A DNA stretch of 64,000 nucleotides from Methanocella_A sp963769045. Lineage in GTDB: Archaea; Halobacteriota; Methanocellia; Methanocellales; Methanocellaceae. A program made the position numbers and the translations under genes. The DNA lies in contig CAVYKK010000029.1 in NCBI GenBank assembly GCA_963769045.1, positions 186,001 to 250,000 of the forward strand. The letters run 5' to 3'. The notes under the pieces were generated by a model, which was not told the origin of the DNA, searched no databases, and was given only the letters and a program-made list of their open reading frames with translations. Positions 36,542 through 45,068 of this stretch are shown here, piece after piece; positions within the stretch are counted from its first letter, which is position 1, and every line of letters starts with the position of its first letter.

Positions 36542-36583
36542 AGTGCCCTTTGTACCCTCTGTGCCCCCCGTGTCCAATGTTTA
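36542..36583. repeat. Single arm of a word-built inverted repeat
   Basis: GTGCCCTTTGTACCCTCTGT and neighbouring words resemble the right arm of the element at 26588-26632, including an end similar to GTGTCCGATGTT (here GTGTCCAATGTTT). No matching left arm was found nearby. It lies at the junction between the RavA-like and VWA genes and touches the end of the former, so the arm has become part of the operon. Confidence 0.6.
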
Positions 36584-37969
36584 ATCGCTAACCCGTTCGA
36601 GCATTACCTCGATGGAGCGCATGACATCGCCGATCTGGCCCACCCTGCGTATCTGCGCCTCGTACCGGTGCATGATGTCTGCCGCGTCCCGGTCGCTTAC
36701 CCAGACGTTACCGGTCAGCTGTTGCATCAGCCGACCCATCTCTGTCTTCATTTTCCCTGCGGTCATCTCGTATCGTTCTTTCAGCGCACGGCACTCCATC
36801 TGGTATTCCCGCTTTTTCCCGGTAGGATTGTAGACGAAGTCCCACCGGTATTCATCTTTCAGTGTAGCCAGCAGGCTGTCGTAGCCCATGTATCGGGGGC
36901 TCAGGCTGGTGCGGTGGGGGTCGAAGAACCTGTGACCGGGATTATCGCTTTCGTGAGACGCGAGTTTCCGGGACGAGCCGAGCATCTCATTGCATTCGTA
37001 GCACCTCACCGGATACGGGAATGGCCGGTCTGTCGTCCGGAGGAGCAAACCGTACAGGTCCGAGACGTCCCGGGCCAGTTTCTCAAGGCTTTCACCCCCT
37101 GAAATAATGAGATCGATTAGCAGGCCCCTGACGTCTTCGCGCTGCTCCGGACGGTCCCATGCCATGTGCTTGAGCAGTATGGCCATCGAGCGGTCCACGT
37201 TGCTCCGGCCTGCCGCCGCCGCGGCTACCCGGAGGACGTTCACGATCTTCTTCCACCGGCGGTCGGAAACACTGATGCCCATCCGGGCCAGCTCTTTCCG
37301 GACACGCAGGATAATTCGCTGGACGCTGTCATCGATCCCGACCGACCGTGCAGTCTCTTGAACATTCATGATCTGATCGACAGTCAGCAGGATGCCGCTA
37401 TGGACCGATCGGTCGTCATCGAAGAGCATCTCCCGGAAATTTTCCTCTTCCTGTATCGGGGAGACTACACAGCGCAGCAGGAACCGGTCATAAAGCGCCT
37501 CGAGGTTGTCCTCGTCGTCGGGCAGCTCATTAGAGGCACCGAAAGCGGCGATCAGCGGCACATCGACAGCCTCCCGGCCATTGTGGAACTTACGCTCGTT
37601 AAGGATGGTGAGGAAGCTGTTCAGGATAGAGCTGCTTGACTTGAATATCTCGTCGAGGAACGCAACGTGAGCCGTCGGGAGGTAACCATCGGTCTTCCTG
37701 CGGAAATCGTCCTCCTGAAGGGCCTTCAGCGACAGCGGCCCGAAGACTTCCTCGGGCGTGGTGAACCTAGTCATGAGGTAATAGAAGAAGCTGCCGTCAA
37801 TGGCCTCGCAGACACTGCGGGCGAGCTGCGATTTAGCCGTGCCGGGCGGCCCGAGAAGCAGTACGTGCTCCCCCGCACAGGCGGCAAGTAGCGAACAGAT
37901 GATCTCGTCTGAGCGCTCCTTGAAGGTGCGTTCCAGCTCTGACCGTGCGCGTGCGATCTCGTCCTGCAT
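36581..37969 (-). CDS. MoxR/RavA-like AAA+ ATPase
   Basis: 462 residues. Walker A LLLGPPGTAKSQLAR (about 36-50), Walker B VAFLDEIFKSSSSILNSFL, sensor 1 IAAFGASNELPDDED and the arginine finger region ALYDRFLLRCVV are typical of the RavA clade of MoxR ATPases. The C-terminal part carries C-x2-C-like CYECNEML and a SHESDNPGHRFF zinc-ribbon-like piece (C, C, H, H), then a helical tail. It is translated first, with the VWA/ViaA-like gene 52 nt downstream. The pair likely forms an ATP-driven remodelling complex; the client is unknown. Confidence 0.87.
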   Translation of the reverse strand: MQDEIARARSELERTFKERSDEIICSLLAACAGEHVLLLGPPGTAKSQLARSVCEAIDGSFFYYLMTRFTTPEEVFGPLSLKALQEDDFRRKTDGYLPTAHVAFLDEIFKSSSSILNSFLTILNERKFHNGREAVDVPLIAAFGASNELPDDEDNLEALYDRFLLRCVVSPIQEEENFREMLFDDDRSVHSGILLTVDQIMNVQETARSVGIDDSVQRIILRVRKELARMGISVSDRRWKKIVNVLRVAAAAAGRSNVDRSMAILLKHMAWDRPEQREDVRGLLIDLIISGGESLEKLARDVSDLYGLLLRTTDRPFPYPVRCYECNEMLGSSRKLASHESDNPGHRFFDPHRTSLSPRYMGYDSLLATLKDEYRWDFVYNPTGKKREYQMECRALKERYEMTAGKMKTEMGRLMQQLTGNVWVSDRDAADIMHRYEAQIRRVGQIGDVMRSIEVMLERVSD

Positions 37970-38150
37970 CAGATGCCCCCTATGCTTGCCGTTTTATGCC
38001 GGAGCCGGCATGAGAGAGTCGGCGTACGCGTACTTAAAAAAAATTCATGCATTGTACGGAGCGACCGTTTGCCATTGCGCCCGGCAGGACGATCTGGCCA
38101 TCCGGATAGTTATTTACGTGTTTACTGCATAATGGTTGTCGGGTATTGGC

Positions 38151-38627
38151 ATGCGTGCACTACTGGTATACTATTCGAGGACCGGCCATACGAGAAAGAT
38201 AGCTGAAGAGATTGCGAGAGAGCTTCAGTGTGATACGGAAGAGATCATCGATACGGTGAACAGGTCCGGGCCCGCGGGCTATTTATTATGCGGGCGCCAG
38301 GCGACGAAAAAAGAGCTGACGAAGATCGAGCCCGCGAAGAAAGACCCGTCGCAATACGATATCGTGATTATCGGCACGCCAGTCTGGGCGCTGACCGTGT
38401 CTGCGCCGGTCAGGACATATATCGCTGAAAACAAGGATAAGCTAAAGAACGTCGCATTTTTCTGTACCCTGGGCGGCATAGGTGTCGAATCGACTTTCCA
38501 CGAACTGGAAGACCTGAGCGGCAAAAAGGCAGCAGGGACGCTGGCCGTCAATACCCCTGGTATCAAGCAGGGTGTCTATGCGGACAGTGTAAAGCAGTTT
38601 ACCGATATAATAAAGGGCCTGCAATAA
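38151..38627 (+). CDS. Flavodoxin family protein
   Basis: 158 residues. The FMN phosphate loop YYSRTGHTRKIAE and the flavin-facing loops GTPVWALTVSAP and CTLGGIGVES are those of short flavodoxins/flavodoxin-like reductases. It carries electrons in the cytoplasm or reduces quinones; no partner gene lies nearby. The start ATG 38151 (MRALLVYYSRTG) is placed at the beginning of the first strand; upstream TTG 38136 adds five residues. Confidence 0.9.
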   Translation: MRALLVYYSRTGHTRKIAEEIARELQCDTEEIIDTVNRSGPAGYLLCGRQATKKELTKIEPAKKDPSQYDIVIIGTPVWALTVSAPVRTYIAENKDKLKNVAFFCTLGGIGVESTFHELEDLSGKKAAGTLAVNTPGIKQGVYADSVKQFTDIIKGLQ

Positions 38628-38636
38628 AAGGGGACA

Positions 38637-38657
38637 GCCGCATGATGCTCATGCGGC
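38637..38657. terminator. Bidirectional hairpin between convergent genes
   Basis: GCCGCATGA and TCATGCGGC pair around TGC. It lies 10 nt after the flavodoxin stop and overlaps the stop of the HAAS gene on the other strand. Confidence 0.5.
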
Positions 38658-39605
38658 ACTATTTTGCCGGTATTGCGCGTGGATGAAGAGCCGGTAGGTC
38701 TGCCAGAGCTTTTTCCCGGCATCGAACAGGCATAGCGCAATGACAATAGCCAGGAAGATTTTTACCCCGGTGAAGAATTCGCCGGGCAACGCCTGGTTGA
38801 AAGGCATTGCCACCATGATCGCCGCGAATAGCACCGCCATGCACACGCCCATGATCGCCTCCAGGAGCGACGGCACCCACTTCTCCCGCATCACGAGAAA
38901 GAGCATCTGCACGCCGATGCCCAGGACGCCGAGGACGTTGAACCAGAGCACGAAGCCGGCGAAGGCCGACGATAGCACGGGTATCAGCACCGCGTCCCCC
39001 TCGAAGCTGGAGACGAACGGCAGCTTCGCCCAGTAGAGGTTCAGGATGACCAGCCAGAAGACGGTAAAGAAGATCGTAATGCCGACCTTCAGGGGCGACT
39101 CGGCGTCCTGCAGGCTTTTTTCAAGCCGTTTCAGCCGCGCTTCGTAGGTCGACTTTAGCTGTGTCTCGTACAGGTACATACAGAGGAAGATGACGCCGAT
39201 GACAAATGCGGCTATGCCCAGGGCGAACACGACCTGGAAGATGACCAGCACCGGGGCCGAGTTAAGCGTTTCCGGCGAAAAGATCATCAGGATGACGCCG
39301 GCAATGGCGACAAGGACAGCGATTCCCGCCAGCGCCTTCATGGCGTCCCACATGCCTTTCATCTCCTTCATCTCGAGGAAAGTTTTCTTCGTCGGGTACA
39401 GGGCAGCCACCTGCGCGGCAGGCCCCATTTTGGCGATTACGTCGCGGATGATGGTCTCGTCCACCTTCGTCTTTCGCTCAGCGGCCAGCGCGTCTGCGCT
39501 GTCCAGGATATGTGTACGCAGTTCCCTGGCGACCTCGTCGCGCTGCTTTGCACCCATGTCTTCTGTCACTGCGCCAATATAATCATCAATCGGTTTATCG
39601 TACAT
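38649..39605 (-). CDS. HAAS-domain membrane protein
   Basis: 318 residues. The N-terminal 70 residues (IDDYIGAVTEDMGAKQRDEV, LRTHILDSADALA, IRDVIAKMGPAAQVAALY) form a HAAS domain, the soluble module that pairs with PadR regulators. Six or so hydrophobic helices follow (about 85-310), interrupted by a charged cytoplasmic loop (YETQLKSTYEARLKRLEKS). The start ATG 39605 abuts the PadR stop (TAAATG), so the two are translationally coupled. Probably a membrane sensor or effector controlled by the regulator; its signal is unknown. Confidence 0.8.
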   Translation of the reverse strand: MYDKPIDDYIGAVTEDMGAKQRDEVARELRTHILDSADALAAERKTKVDETIIRDVIAKMGPAAQVAALYPTKKTFLEMKEMKGMWDAMKALAGIAVLVAIAGVILMIFSPETLNSAPVLVIFQVVFALGIAAFVIGVIFLCMYLYETQLKSTYEARLKRLEKSLQDAESPLKVGITIFFTVFWLVILNLYWAKLPFVSSFEGDAVLIPVLSSAFAGFVLWFNVLGVLGIGVQMLFLVMREKWVPSLLEAIMGVCMAVLFAAIMVAMPFNQALPGEFFTGVKIFLAIVIALCLFDAGKKLWQTYRLFIHAQYRQNSAA

Positions 39606-39947
39606 TTACTGCACCCCTCCGGCAGCCTGTTCCATTCGCTCGATCGCCGCGCCGAAGGCTTTCAGCGATGCGAGCAGCTTTACCCTCACGTCCTTTCCGT
39701 AGGCCGTGATCACATAGTACTTCCTGGGCCTCGGTCCGGTCGTCTCCCACCGGCTGGTGAGAAGACGCTCGTCCTCAAGACGCCTGAGAATCGGGTATAG
39801 CGTACCTTCTTCTACGCCCAGCCCGTTATCCTTCAGGCTTTTGATGATGTCGTAGCCGTAGCGCTCCTGCTCCAGCAGGCACATGATCGCCACCTGCATC
39901 ATCCCTCTTTTGACTTCGGTCTCGAAGCGTTCAAGGATCTCGTCCAT
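39606..39947 (-). CDS. PadR family transcriptional regulator
   Basis: 113 residues. A winged helix with the PadR signature: QVAIMCLLEQERYGYDIIKS, VEEGTLYPILRRLEDERLL and RPRKYYVITAYGKDV, then a short dimerisation helix. PadR repressors coupled to HAAS proteins are known widely and usually control their own operon. The start ATG 39947 (MDEILERFE) follows GTGAT; ATG 39968 adds seven residues. The upstream region holds two TGATACA strings (near 39974 and 40005) and a TATA-like AGTATATATAACTT, a plausible self-regulated promoter. Confidence 0.9.
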   Translation of the reverse strand: MDEILERFETEVKRGMMQVAIMCLLEQERYGYDIIKSLKDNGLGVEEGTLYPILRRLEDERLLTSRWETTGPRPRKYYVITAYGKDVRVKLLASLKAFGAAIERMEQAAGGVQ

Positions 39948-39969
39948 CGGTATCACTTGTGGCACCATA

Positions 39970-40032
39970 ATGTATCATGTTATGGATTGTACCACGCACT
40001 ATACTGTATCACTCTAAGTATATATAACTTGT
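39970..40032 (-). promoter_or_regulatory. Promoter and candidate PadR operator
   Basis: On the minus strand GTTATATATACTT (about 40018-40030) is TATA-like. TGATACA occurs twice downstream of it, about 35 nt apart, one copy within the leader just before the PadR start. Repeats over the leader are usual for PadR autoregulation. Confidence 0.35.
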
Positions 40033-40202
40033 CAGGGGCTTGACGTTGCCATTCATTGCCACCCGGAATTCTAAAAGATAGGTTGACGCACCGGTTTTAT
40101 ACTTGTTTACATGTATTTGAAAAATACATACCTTTTTATACTAGACTCGCCCTTTAGTATCTTGCAGAATATTTTTATTAATATTTTGTAAGGAAAATTA
40201 AA

Positions 40203-40370
40203 ATGTATAACGACAGATTTAGCGGCCGGAGCAATTTCGGTCCCAGAGAAATGACCAAAGCGACGTGTTCCGACTGCGGCAAAGAGTGCGAAGTACCTTT
40301 CAAGCCCACAGAAGGCAGGCCGGTATATTGCCAGGACTGCTTCCCGAAGCACAGGAAACCCAGGTATTAG
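40203..40370 (+). CDS. CxxC-x17-CxxC zinc-ribbon protein, copy 1
   Basis: 55 residues from ATG 40203 (AAGGA upstream). The sequence GPREMTKATCSDCGKECEVP continues to a second pair YCQDC, giving C-x2-C-x17-C-x2-C (residues about 22-46), and ends HRKPRY. This matches the CxxC-x17-CxxC domain known from methanogens, a one-zinc ribbon of unknown function. The basic ends suggest nucleic-acid binding. Three close paralogues form an array at 48.8-49.3 kb. A TATA-like TTTTTATACTAG stands upstream near 40133-40145. Confidence 0.85.
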   Translation: MYNDRFSGRSNFGPREMTKATCSDCGKECEVPFKPTEGRPVYCQDCFPKHRKPRY

Positions 40371-40467
40371 GCCGGATATAATCCGGTAAGCCGGGCAATC
40401 AGGGCATAATTGGAAAATACGAAGAGTAATCTCTTCGTATGGAATATTTAAAGAGGAAATTAAATTT

Positions 40468-40587
40468 TTGACACAAATTCCAATCGTAGCGTATCATAAC
40501 GGGCTGGTCGTCATCCGAAACATGGACGATTTTGCCAGTTATTTCTGCTATGCGAAAAAGCAGAAAAGCGTACCCATAAGAAAATAA
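40468..40587 (+). CDS. Possible 39-residue peptide upstream of aIF1A
   Basis: A TTG-initiated frame (MTQIPIVAYHNGLVVIRNMD, ending QKSVPIRK) follows GAGGAAAT at a suitable distance. Composition is protein-like, with a hydrophobic start and basic end, and it lies in the 295-nt gap between the zinc-ribbon gene and the aIF1A gene. No family is recognised; it may be a chance frame. Confidence 0.35.
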   Translation: MTQIPIVAYHNGLVVIRNMDDFASYFCYAKKQKSVPIRK

Positions 40588-40665
40588 CGGGACTGCATCG
40601 CACCATTAGCCGGAGATAAACCCGCGCTGGAAGAGAAGATAAAAAAACACAGGAGAAATAGAAAC

Positions 40666-41007
40666 ATGAATTATAGAAGTGCAAAGAGACAGGGAAAGAA
40701 GCCGGGCGATACAGGCAGCGGCGAAGTAGTCCGTGTGAGAACTCCCCGGAAGATGGACAGAGAAGTATTAGGCACAGTCACAGACATGCTCGGCGGAAGC
40801 CGCGTTACCGTCCAGTGTATGGACAGCGTGACCAGGATGTGCAGGATCCGGGGCAAGATGAAGAAGAGGACCTGGGTCAGGGAAGGCGACACCGTCATCG
40901 TCGTGCCATGGGACATCCAGGACGCGAAAGGCGACGTCGTGTGGCGATACACGGGCCCGCAGGTCAGCTGGCTGGGCAAGAAAGGGTTCCTTAACAACAA
41001 CGAATAA
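40666..41007 (+). CDS. eif1A: Translation initiation factor aIF1A
   Basis: 113 residues, the normal length. The OB-fold S1-like domain reads VLGTVTDMLGGSRVTVQCMD-SVTRMCRIRGKMKKRTWVREGDTVIV, followed by PWDIQDAKGDVVWRYT. The N-terminal RSAKRQGKKPGDTGSGEVV is the basic tail that reaches the decoding site. It helps place initiator tRNA on the small ribosomal subunit. Start ATG 40666 after GGAGAAATAG. Confidence 0.95.
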   Translation: MNYRSAKRQGKKPGDTGSGEVVRVRTPRKMDREVLGTVTDMLGGSRVTVQCMDSVTRMCRIRGKMKKRTWVREGDTVIVVPWDIQDAKGDVVWRYTGPQVSWLGKKGFLNNNE

Positions 41008-41029
41008 GTCCAGGGGGACTATTCATATG

Positions 41030-41062
41030 CTGGCGTTTTTGCCGGCAAATTCACTCATTTTA
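41030..41062 (+). terminator. Possible terminator after aIF1A
   Basis: GCTGGC and GCCGGC pair around GTTTTT, followed by an AT-rich stretch with TCATTTTATTC, about 25 nt after the stop codon. Confidence 0.35.
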
Positions 41063-41100
41063 TTCTCATTATCTACAAACTTTTATACTTAGCCTGCCCC

Positions 41101-41201
41101 AAACACAACGTACACGACGTACACGACGTTTTATCGGTAATGGCCAGCGTAGCCTTATTATTAAACGTCGTGTACGTCGTGTACGTCGTGTACGTTGTGT
41201 T
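41101..41201. repeat. Inverted repeat built from GTACACGAC words (sister of 50496-50590)
   Basis: Left arm 41101-41131 (AAACACAACGTACACGACGT and one more word) matches the reverse complement of 41163-41201, which has an additional word. The right arm and following AAGTGCCGGC are shared with the element at 50.5 kb. It fills the gap between the convergent aIF1A and cobQ genes. Confidence 0.9.
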
Positions 41202-41245
41202 AAGTGCCGGCCAGCAATTATTAATCATTCTATGAATTGTTATTA

Positions 41246-42700
41246 TCATACCTTTCCGTCGATCAGCTTCAGGATGGCTTCGATATCGATGGATGCCGAA
41301 ATCGCGTCCGCGAGCTCGTCGTAGGGGTCTGCGGCTGCCACAGGAGGCTCGTACTCGATGCCTTTTCGCCCGCAGGCGTAGGACATCAGTGCATCGCGGA
41401 AAGTGTCGTTTTCGAAAAGCCCGTGCATATAGGTCCCGATGACAGTCCCGTTCTCGTCCACGCAGCCGTCGTCCCAGAAGGCCGGTGACGGGGAATCGGT
41501 CTTCCCCATGTGGATTTCGTACCCGAGCAGCTTGCTCCCCCAGATTGGCTCCAGGATAGGGCCGTCTCCGGTGACGGGTTTTACCACCTGGCAGGTATGC
41601 TTCTTGTAGGCACCGAACAGCGTCGTCACCGGCAGCAGCCCGAGGCCTTTCACGTCTTCCGCGATGCCGTTTTCCACGCCGCTGTCACGCACGAGCTTGC
41701 CGAGCATCTGGTACCCGCCGCAGATGCCGAGCACCGGCACGCCCGCTTTCGCTAGGCGCCTTATCTCCCGGAACATCGGAGATGCCCGCAACGCTTTCAG
41801 GTCGCTCATTGTGTTCTTCGACCCGGGCAGGATGACGACATCCGGTTTGCCCAGCGGCTCATCGAGCGGCACGTAGCGGACCCGTGCGACGCGCTCCAGC
41901 GGCTCGAAGTCGGTGAAGTTCGAGATGAGCGGGAACCGGATGACGGCCACGTCTATGCTCTTCTCGTTTGGCTTTTTGTCGGCGATAGAGACAGAATCCT
42001 CAGAGGGAATGTGCAGCTCTGAATAGGGAACGACGCCCAGGACCGGCACGCCGGTCAGACGCTCGAGCTCCTGTAAACCGTTGCCCAGCAACGCCTTATC
42101 GCCGTAGAACTTGTTGATGATCATGCCTTTGACCAGCGGCCGGTCCTCTTCGGGCAACAGCATAATGGTCCCGTACAGGCTGGCGAACACGCCGCCCCGC
42201 TCGATGTCCCCGACGAGCAGGATGGGCGACTTTACCGCCCGAGCCATACGGCTGTTGGCAATGTCCCGGTCGTACAGGTTGATCTCCGCCGCGCCTCCGG
42301 CGCCCTCGATGACGATGACGTCATAGCTCTTCGACAGCTTGGCCAGGGCTTTGGTAGCGATCTTCATCATGGCGTCGATGCTCTCGTAATAGTCCCCGGC
42401 CTTCCGGTCGCCCACCGGCTTCCCCAACACCACGACCTGCGACATCGACCCGCCCTTGGGCTTCAGGAGCACCGGGTTCATCTCGGCACACGGCTCTACA
42501 CCTGCGGCGAACGCCTGGATGGCCTGCGCGATGCCGATCTCCTTACCGTCCTTCGTGATCCAGGAGTTGTTGCTCATGTTCTGGGACTTGAACGGCGCCA
42601 CGCGATAGCCCCGGCGCTTCAATATCCGGCATAAGGCGGCAACTATCGTGCTCTTTCCTGCGTGAGACTGAGTACCGAGGACAGTGATGTATCGGGTCAT
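41246..42700 (-). CDS. cobQ: Cobyric acid synthase
   Basis: 484 residues. The N-terminal dethiobiotin-synthetase-like domain has GTQSHAGKSTIVAALCRIL and KSQNMSNNSW; the C-terminal glutaminase domain has the nucleophile loop ILGICGGYQMLG and GTYMHGLFEND. It amidates four carboxylates of adenosylcobyrinate diamide using glutamine and ATP. The start ATG 42700 follows GGAGCTTCC. It is part of the corrinoid region though transcribed apart from cobD-cbiB-cobS-cobY at 50.7-54.1 kb. Confidence 0.95.
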   Translation of the reverse strand: MTRYITVLGTQSHAGKSTIVAALCRILKRRGYRVAPFKSQNMSNNSWITKDGKEIGIAQAIQAFAAGVEPCAEMNPVLLKPKGGSMSQVVVLGKPVGDRKAGDYYESIDAMMKIATKALAKLSKSYDVIVIEGAGGAAEINLYDRDIANSRMARAVKSPILLVGDIERGGVFASLYGTIMLLPEEDRPLVKGMIINKFYGDKALLGNGLQELERLTGVPVLGVVPYSELHIPSEDSVSIADKKPNEKSIDVAVIRFPLISNFTDFEPLERVARVRYVPLDEPLGKPDVVILPGSKNTMSDLKALRASPMFREIRRLAKAGVPVLGICGGYQMLGKLVRDSGVENGIAEDVKGLGLLPVTTLFGAYKKHTCQVVKPVTGDGPILEPIWGSKLLGYEIHMGKTDSPSPAFWDDGCVDENGTVIGTYMHGLFENDTFRDALMSYACGRKGIEYEPPVAAADPYDELADAISASIDIEAILKLIDGKV

Positions 42701-42790
42701 GGAAGCTCCTGCACTGACTTTCACTAGTTATGGCACGACTCTATAAAAGGATTGCCGGCTACAGCATAACCATTTATCCCTTGAAGCTGT

Positions 42791-43588
42791 ATGCATAAGC
42801 ATATGTCGCGGTTATCGGTGAGCGAGGTCGGGGAGCGGCTGGCGAAGGCCGGCAGGATGGAGCTGCAGCCATTATGCATCTACTGGTCGGACACGGTTCC
42901 GGATGGCGTCGTGAAGGTATCGGAAGTCGTCAAAGCGGGGCACCGCTGCATGGCGAAGGCGCTGTTGCTGGTCGCGGCGGGCAAGGCAGACGGCATCTAC
43001 GTCGGCAGTGACACCATGAAAGGCACCTGCCAGGCATCTCATGGCTTCCTGGGGCTGGCAGAATTCCCGGAAGAGGTGTGCAATGACATCTCGACGGGCG
43101 AGGACGCGTTGTTCCTGAAGGAATCGCCTGTGTGTGCGGCATGGACGTTGAAGAAGATAGGCAAAATATCGTTCTCTGGCAAGTACCTCGTCATGCAACG
43201 CGCTGATAAGGCAGGCGATGTCACCCCGCTCTCCTACCTGTGCATTGGCAAGGCTGAAGAGATACGTGACCTCTGCGGCCTTCTCCATTTCGGCAGCGAC
43301 TCGCCCTTCGGGCAGATCGATGCAGCCTGGGGCTCGTTCTGCGCCGCGTTCGTCGCCTACCCGTCAGGCATGGCGAAGGGTGCCCCGAAGGACACGGCTT
43401 TTATCGGCCCTACGGCACCCGATGGCAACCCCTGGTTCCCGCCCGAGATGATGGCCATCGGGATACCGGCGAAGGTGGCGGCCCGGATGGCGAGCGATGT
43501 CGAGAAGTCGTTCGTCGTGAAATGCGCCGAGACTACCTATCCTGCGAAGCGGGACGCTGAAGTGGCCCGAGTATTAAGGAATATATAG
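42791..43588 (+). CDS. DUF169 family protein
   Basis: 265 residues. Recognisable DUF169 features are LQPLCIYWSDTVPDGVV near the start, HRCMAKALLLVAAGKADGIYVG, the C-rich SDTMKGTCQASHGFLGL and late FPPEMMAIGIP. Several cysteines (C in HRC, TCQ, VCN, VCAAW, LCI, LCG) may bind a metal or cluster. Function unknown. It has only low similarity to the DUF169 gene at 1.1-1.8 kb. Start ATG 42791, or ATG 42803. Divergent from cobQ. Confidence 0.7.
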   Translation: MHKHMSRLSVSEVGERLAKAGRMELQPLCIYWSDTVPDGVVKVSEVVKAGHRCMAKALLLVAAGKADGIYVGSDTMKGTCQASHGFLGLAEFPEEVCNDISTGEDALFLKESPVCAAWTLKKIGKISFSGKYLVMQRADKAGDVTPLSYLCIGKAEEIRDLCGLLHFGSDSPFGQIDAAWGSFCAAFVAYPSGMAKGAPKDTAFIGPTAPDGNPWFPPEMMAIGIPAKVAARMASDVEKSFVVKCAETTYPAKRDAEVARVLRNI

Positions 43589-43620
43589 TATCATTTTTTA
43601 CTGGCGAGACTGTCGCGGCT

Positions 43621-43650
43621 GGCCGGGCGGGCGCTCGCGCGTATGCACGG
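43621..43650 (+). repeat. CG-alternating dispersed motif, copy 4
   Basis: GGCCGGGCGG followed by GCGCTCGCGCGTATGCACGG, between the DUF169 gene and the importer binding-protein gene. The leading GGCCGGGC is shared with copy 2. Confidence 0.7.
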
Positions 43651-43786
43651 TCAGATGGCAGGATGTGATTCGTTTTTACTGGCATGGCAGACATTCAGTC
43701 TCAAGGTCATCTATTTTTTTATTATGCTATTTATATCGCATTATTCGCATTTAGTGTGAAAAATTGATAAATTATTAATACTATTA

Positions 43787-44926
43787 ATGGAAAAACCCCT
43801 TGTATCGTGTGCGCTTGCACAGAATTTGGGAGGTTTTAAAATTAGGAACAGGTTTGCAATCATACTCACATCGTGCGTCGTTTTAACGCTCGCGCTATGC
43901 CTGGCGGGGTGCTCGTCGCCCACGCCTGCGCCGGCCGTGACGCCGACGCCGACACCAGGTAACTATACTGTGAGCACGGGGATATCGTTCACCGACACGA
44001 ACGGCAAGACGGTCACGCTGCCAAAGACGGCGGAAAGGATCGTCGTCCTCAACTCGGACGCCGCGGAAGTGCTGGTGGCTATCGGCGCGAAAGATAAAAT
44101 CGTCGGCGTATCCGACACCGTCAAAACAAACCCATCAGTCAGTACAATCTTCGCTAATGTAACGAGCGTCGGCAACTGGCAGACGCCCAACGCCGAGAAT
44201 GTCACGATGTTGCAGCCGGACGTCATCATCAGCTACGCCAGCTCGCCGCCCAAAAATGCGGACCAGCTGGCCCAGACTAATGCAACCATCGTACAACTCG
44301 ACTGCGGCAACCTGAAGACCATCGGGTCCGACATTACGGCTATGGGCATAATCACTGGCAAGCGAGAGCAGGCTTCTACTTACAGCCAGTATATCCTGTC
44401 GGTTGTCGACCTTGTCGCGAACAGGACACTGCCTATCAGCGCACGGCCTTCGGTCTACTGGGAATACAACAAGGCCTGGAGCACCGCAGGCAACTCGTCG
44501 GGCGGCGACACGATCATTAACATGGCGGGCGCATCTAACGTAGCCGGCGACCTTGGCAACAAGACGAGCCAGCAGCCGACCGTGAACCAGGAGTTCGTGC
44601 TTACCAAGAACCCCCAGATCATCATGAAGTACTCGGGCTTCAGCTGGACCAACACGACGATAGCCGGCTTCAGCGCGCTCCGTAATGACACGATGGCCCG
44701 CGAGGGCATCGCAGGCGTGGACGCGGCTAAGAACGGCAAGGTCTACGTGATCTCGTCGACCATAGCCTACGGTCCCAAGGCTTTCATCGGCTTGCTGTAT
44801 ATGGCCAAGGTGGCTCACCCGGGACAGTTCAGTGACGTGGACCCGGCGGCGAAGCTCGATGAGTACGCAGGCAGGTTCGTGTCGGGCACAAACAAGACAA
44901 TCGTATTTTACCCGTCCCCCGCATGA
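43787..44926 (+). CDS. ABC importer substrate-binding lipoprotein (iron-siderophore/corrinoid type)
   Basis: The frame encodes up to 379 residues. A hydrophobic stretch (FAIILTSCVVLTLALCLAGC) ends in a lipobox Cys, followed by a Thr/Pro linker and a type III binding domain (Peripla_BP_2: ISFTDTNGKTVTLPKTAERI, VGNWQTPNAENVTMLQPDVII). The start is unclear: ATG 43787 would place 19 residues ahead of the signal peptide, whereas GGGAGGT at about 43828 stands before an in-frame ATT at 43841, suggesting either a TTG at 43826 or a rare ATT start. Nearby cob genes favour a corrinoid ligand; iron chelates are the alternative. Confidence 0.85.
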   Translation: MEKPLVSCALAQNLGGFKIRNRFAIILTSCVVLTLALCLAGCSSPTPAPAVTPTPTPGNYTVSTGISFTDTNGKTVTLPKTAERIVVLNSDAAEVLVAIGAKDKIVGVSDTVKTNPSVSTIFANVTSVGNWQTPNAENVTMLQPDVIISYASSPPKNADQLAQTNATIVQLDCGNLKTIGSDITAMGIITGKREQASTYSQYILSVVDLVANRTLPISARPSVYWEYNKAWSTAGNSSGGDTIINMAGASNVAGDLGNKTSQQPTVNQEFVLTKNPQIIMKYSGFSWTNTTIAGFSALRNDTMAREGIAGVDAAKNGKVYVISSTIAYGPKAFIGLLYMAKVAHPGQFSDVDPAAKLDEYAGRFVSGTNKTIVFYPSPA

Positions 44927-45068
44927 GGAAATAAAATACTGGAGGAGTGGGCCCATCCCGCCAGAGGATGTGTCCCCTTCTTCCATATCTTTATTAGGGT
45001 GGAAAAAGAAGTACAATAATCGCACAGGTGCAATCTGCGGTTTTTAAAAAAAATAGGTGTGTTTTTCG

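Noticed and set aside
36529..36577. N-terminal extension of the VWA protein to 36577
   Set aside because: The extra residues are a translation of the dispersed repeat and a good ribosome site stands before ATG 36529.
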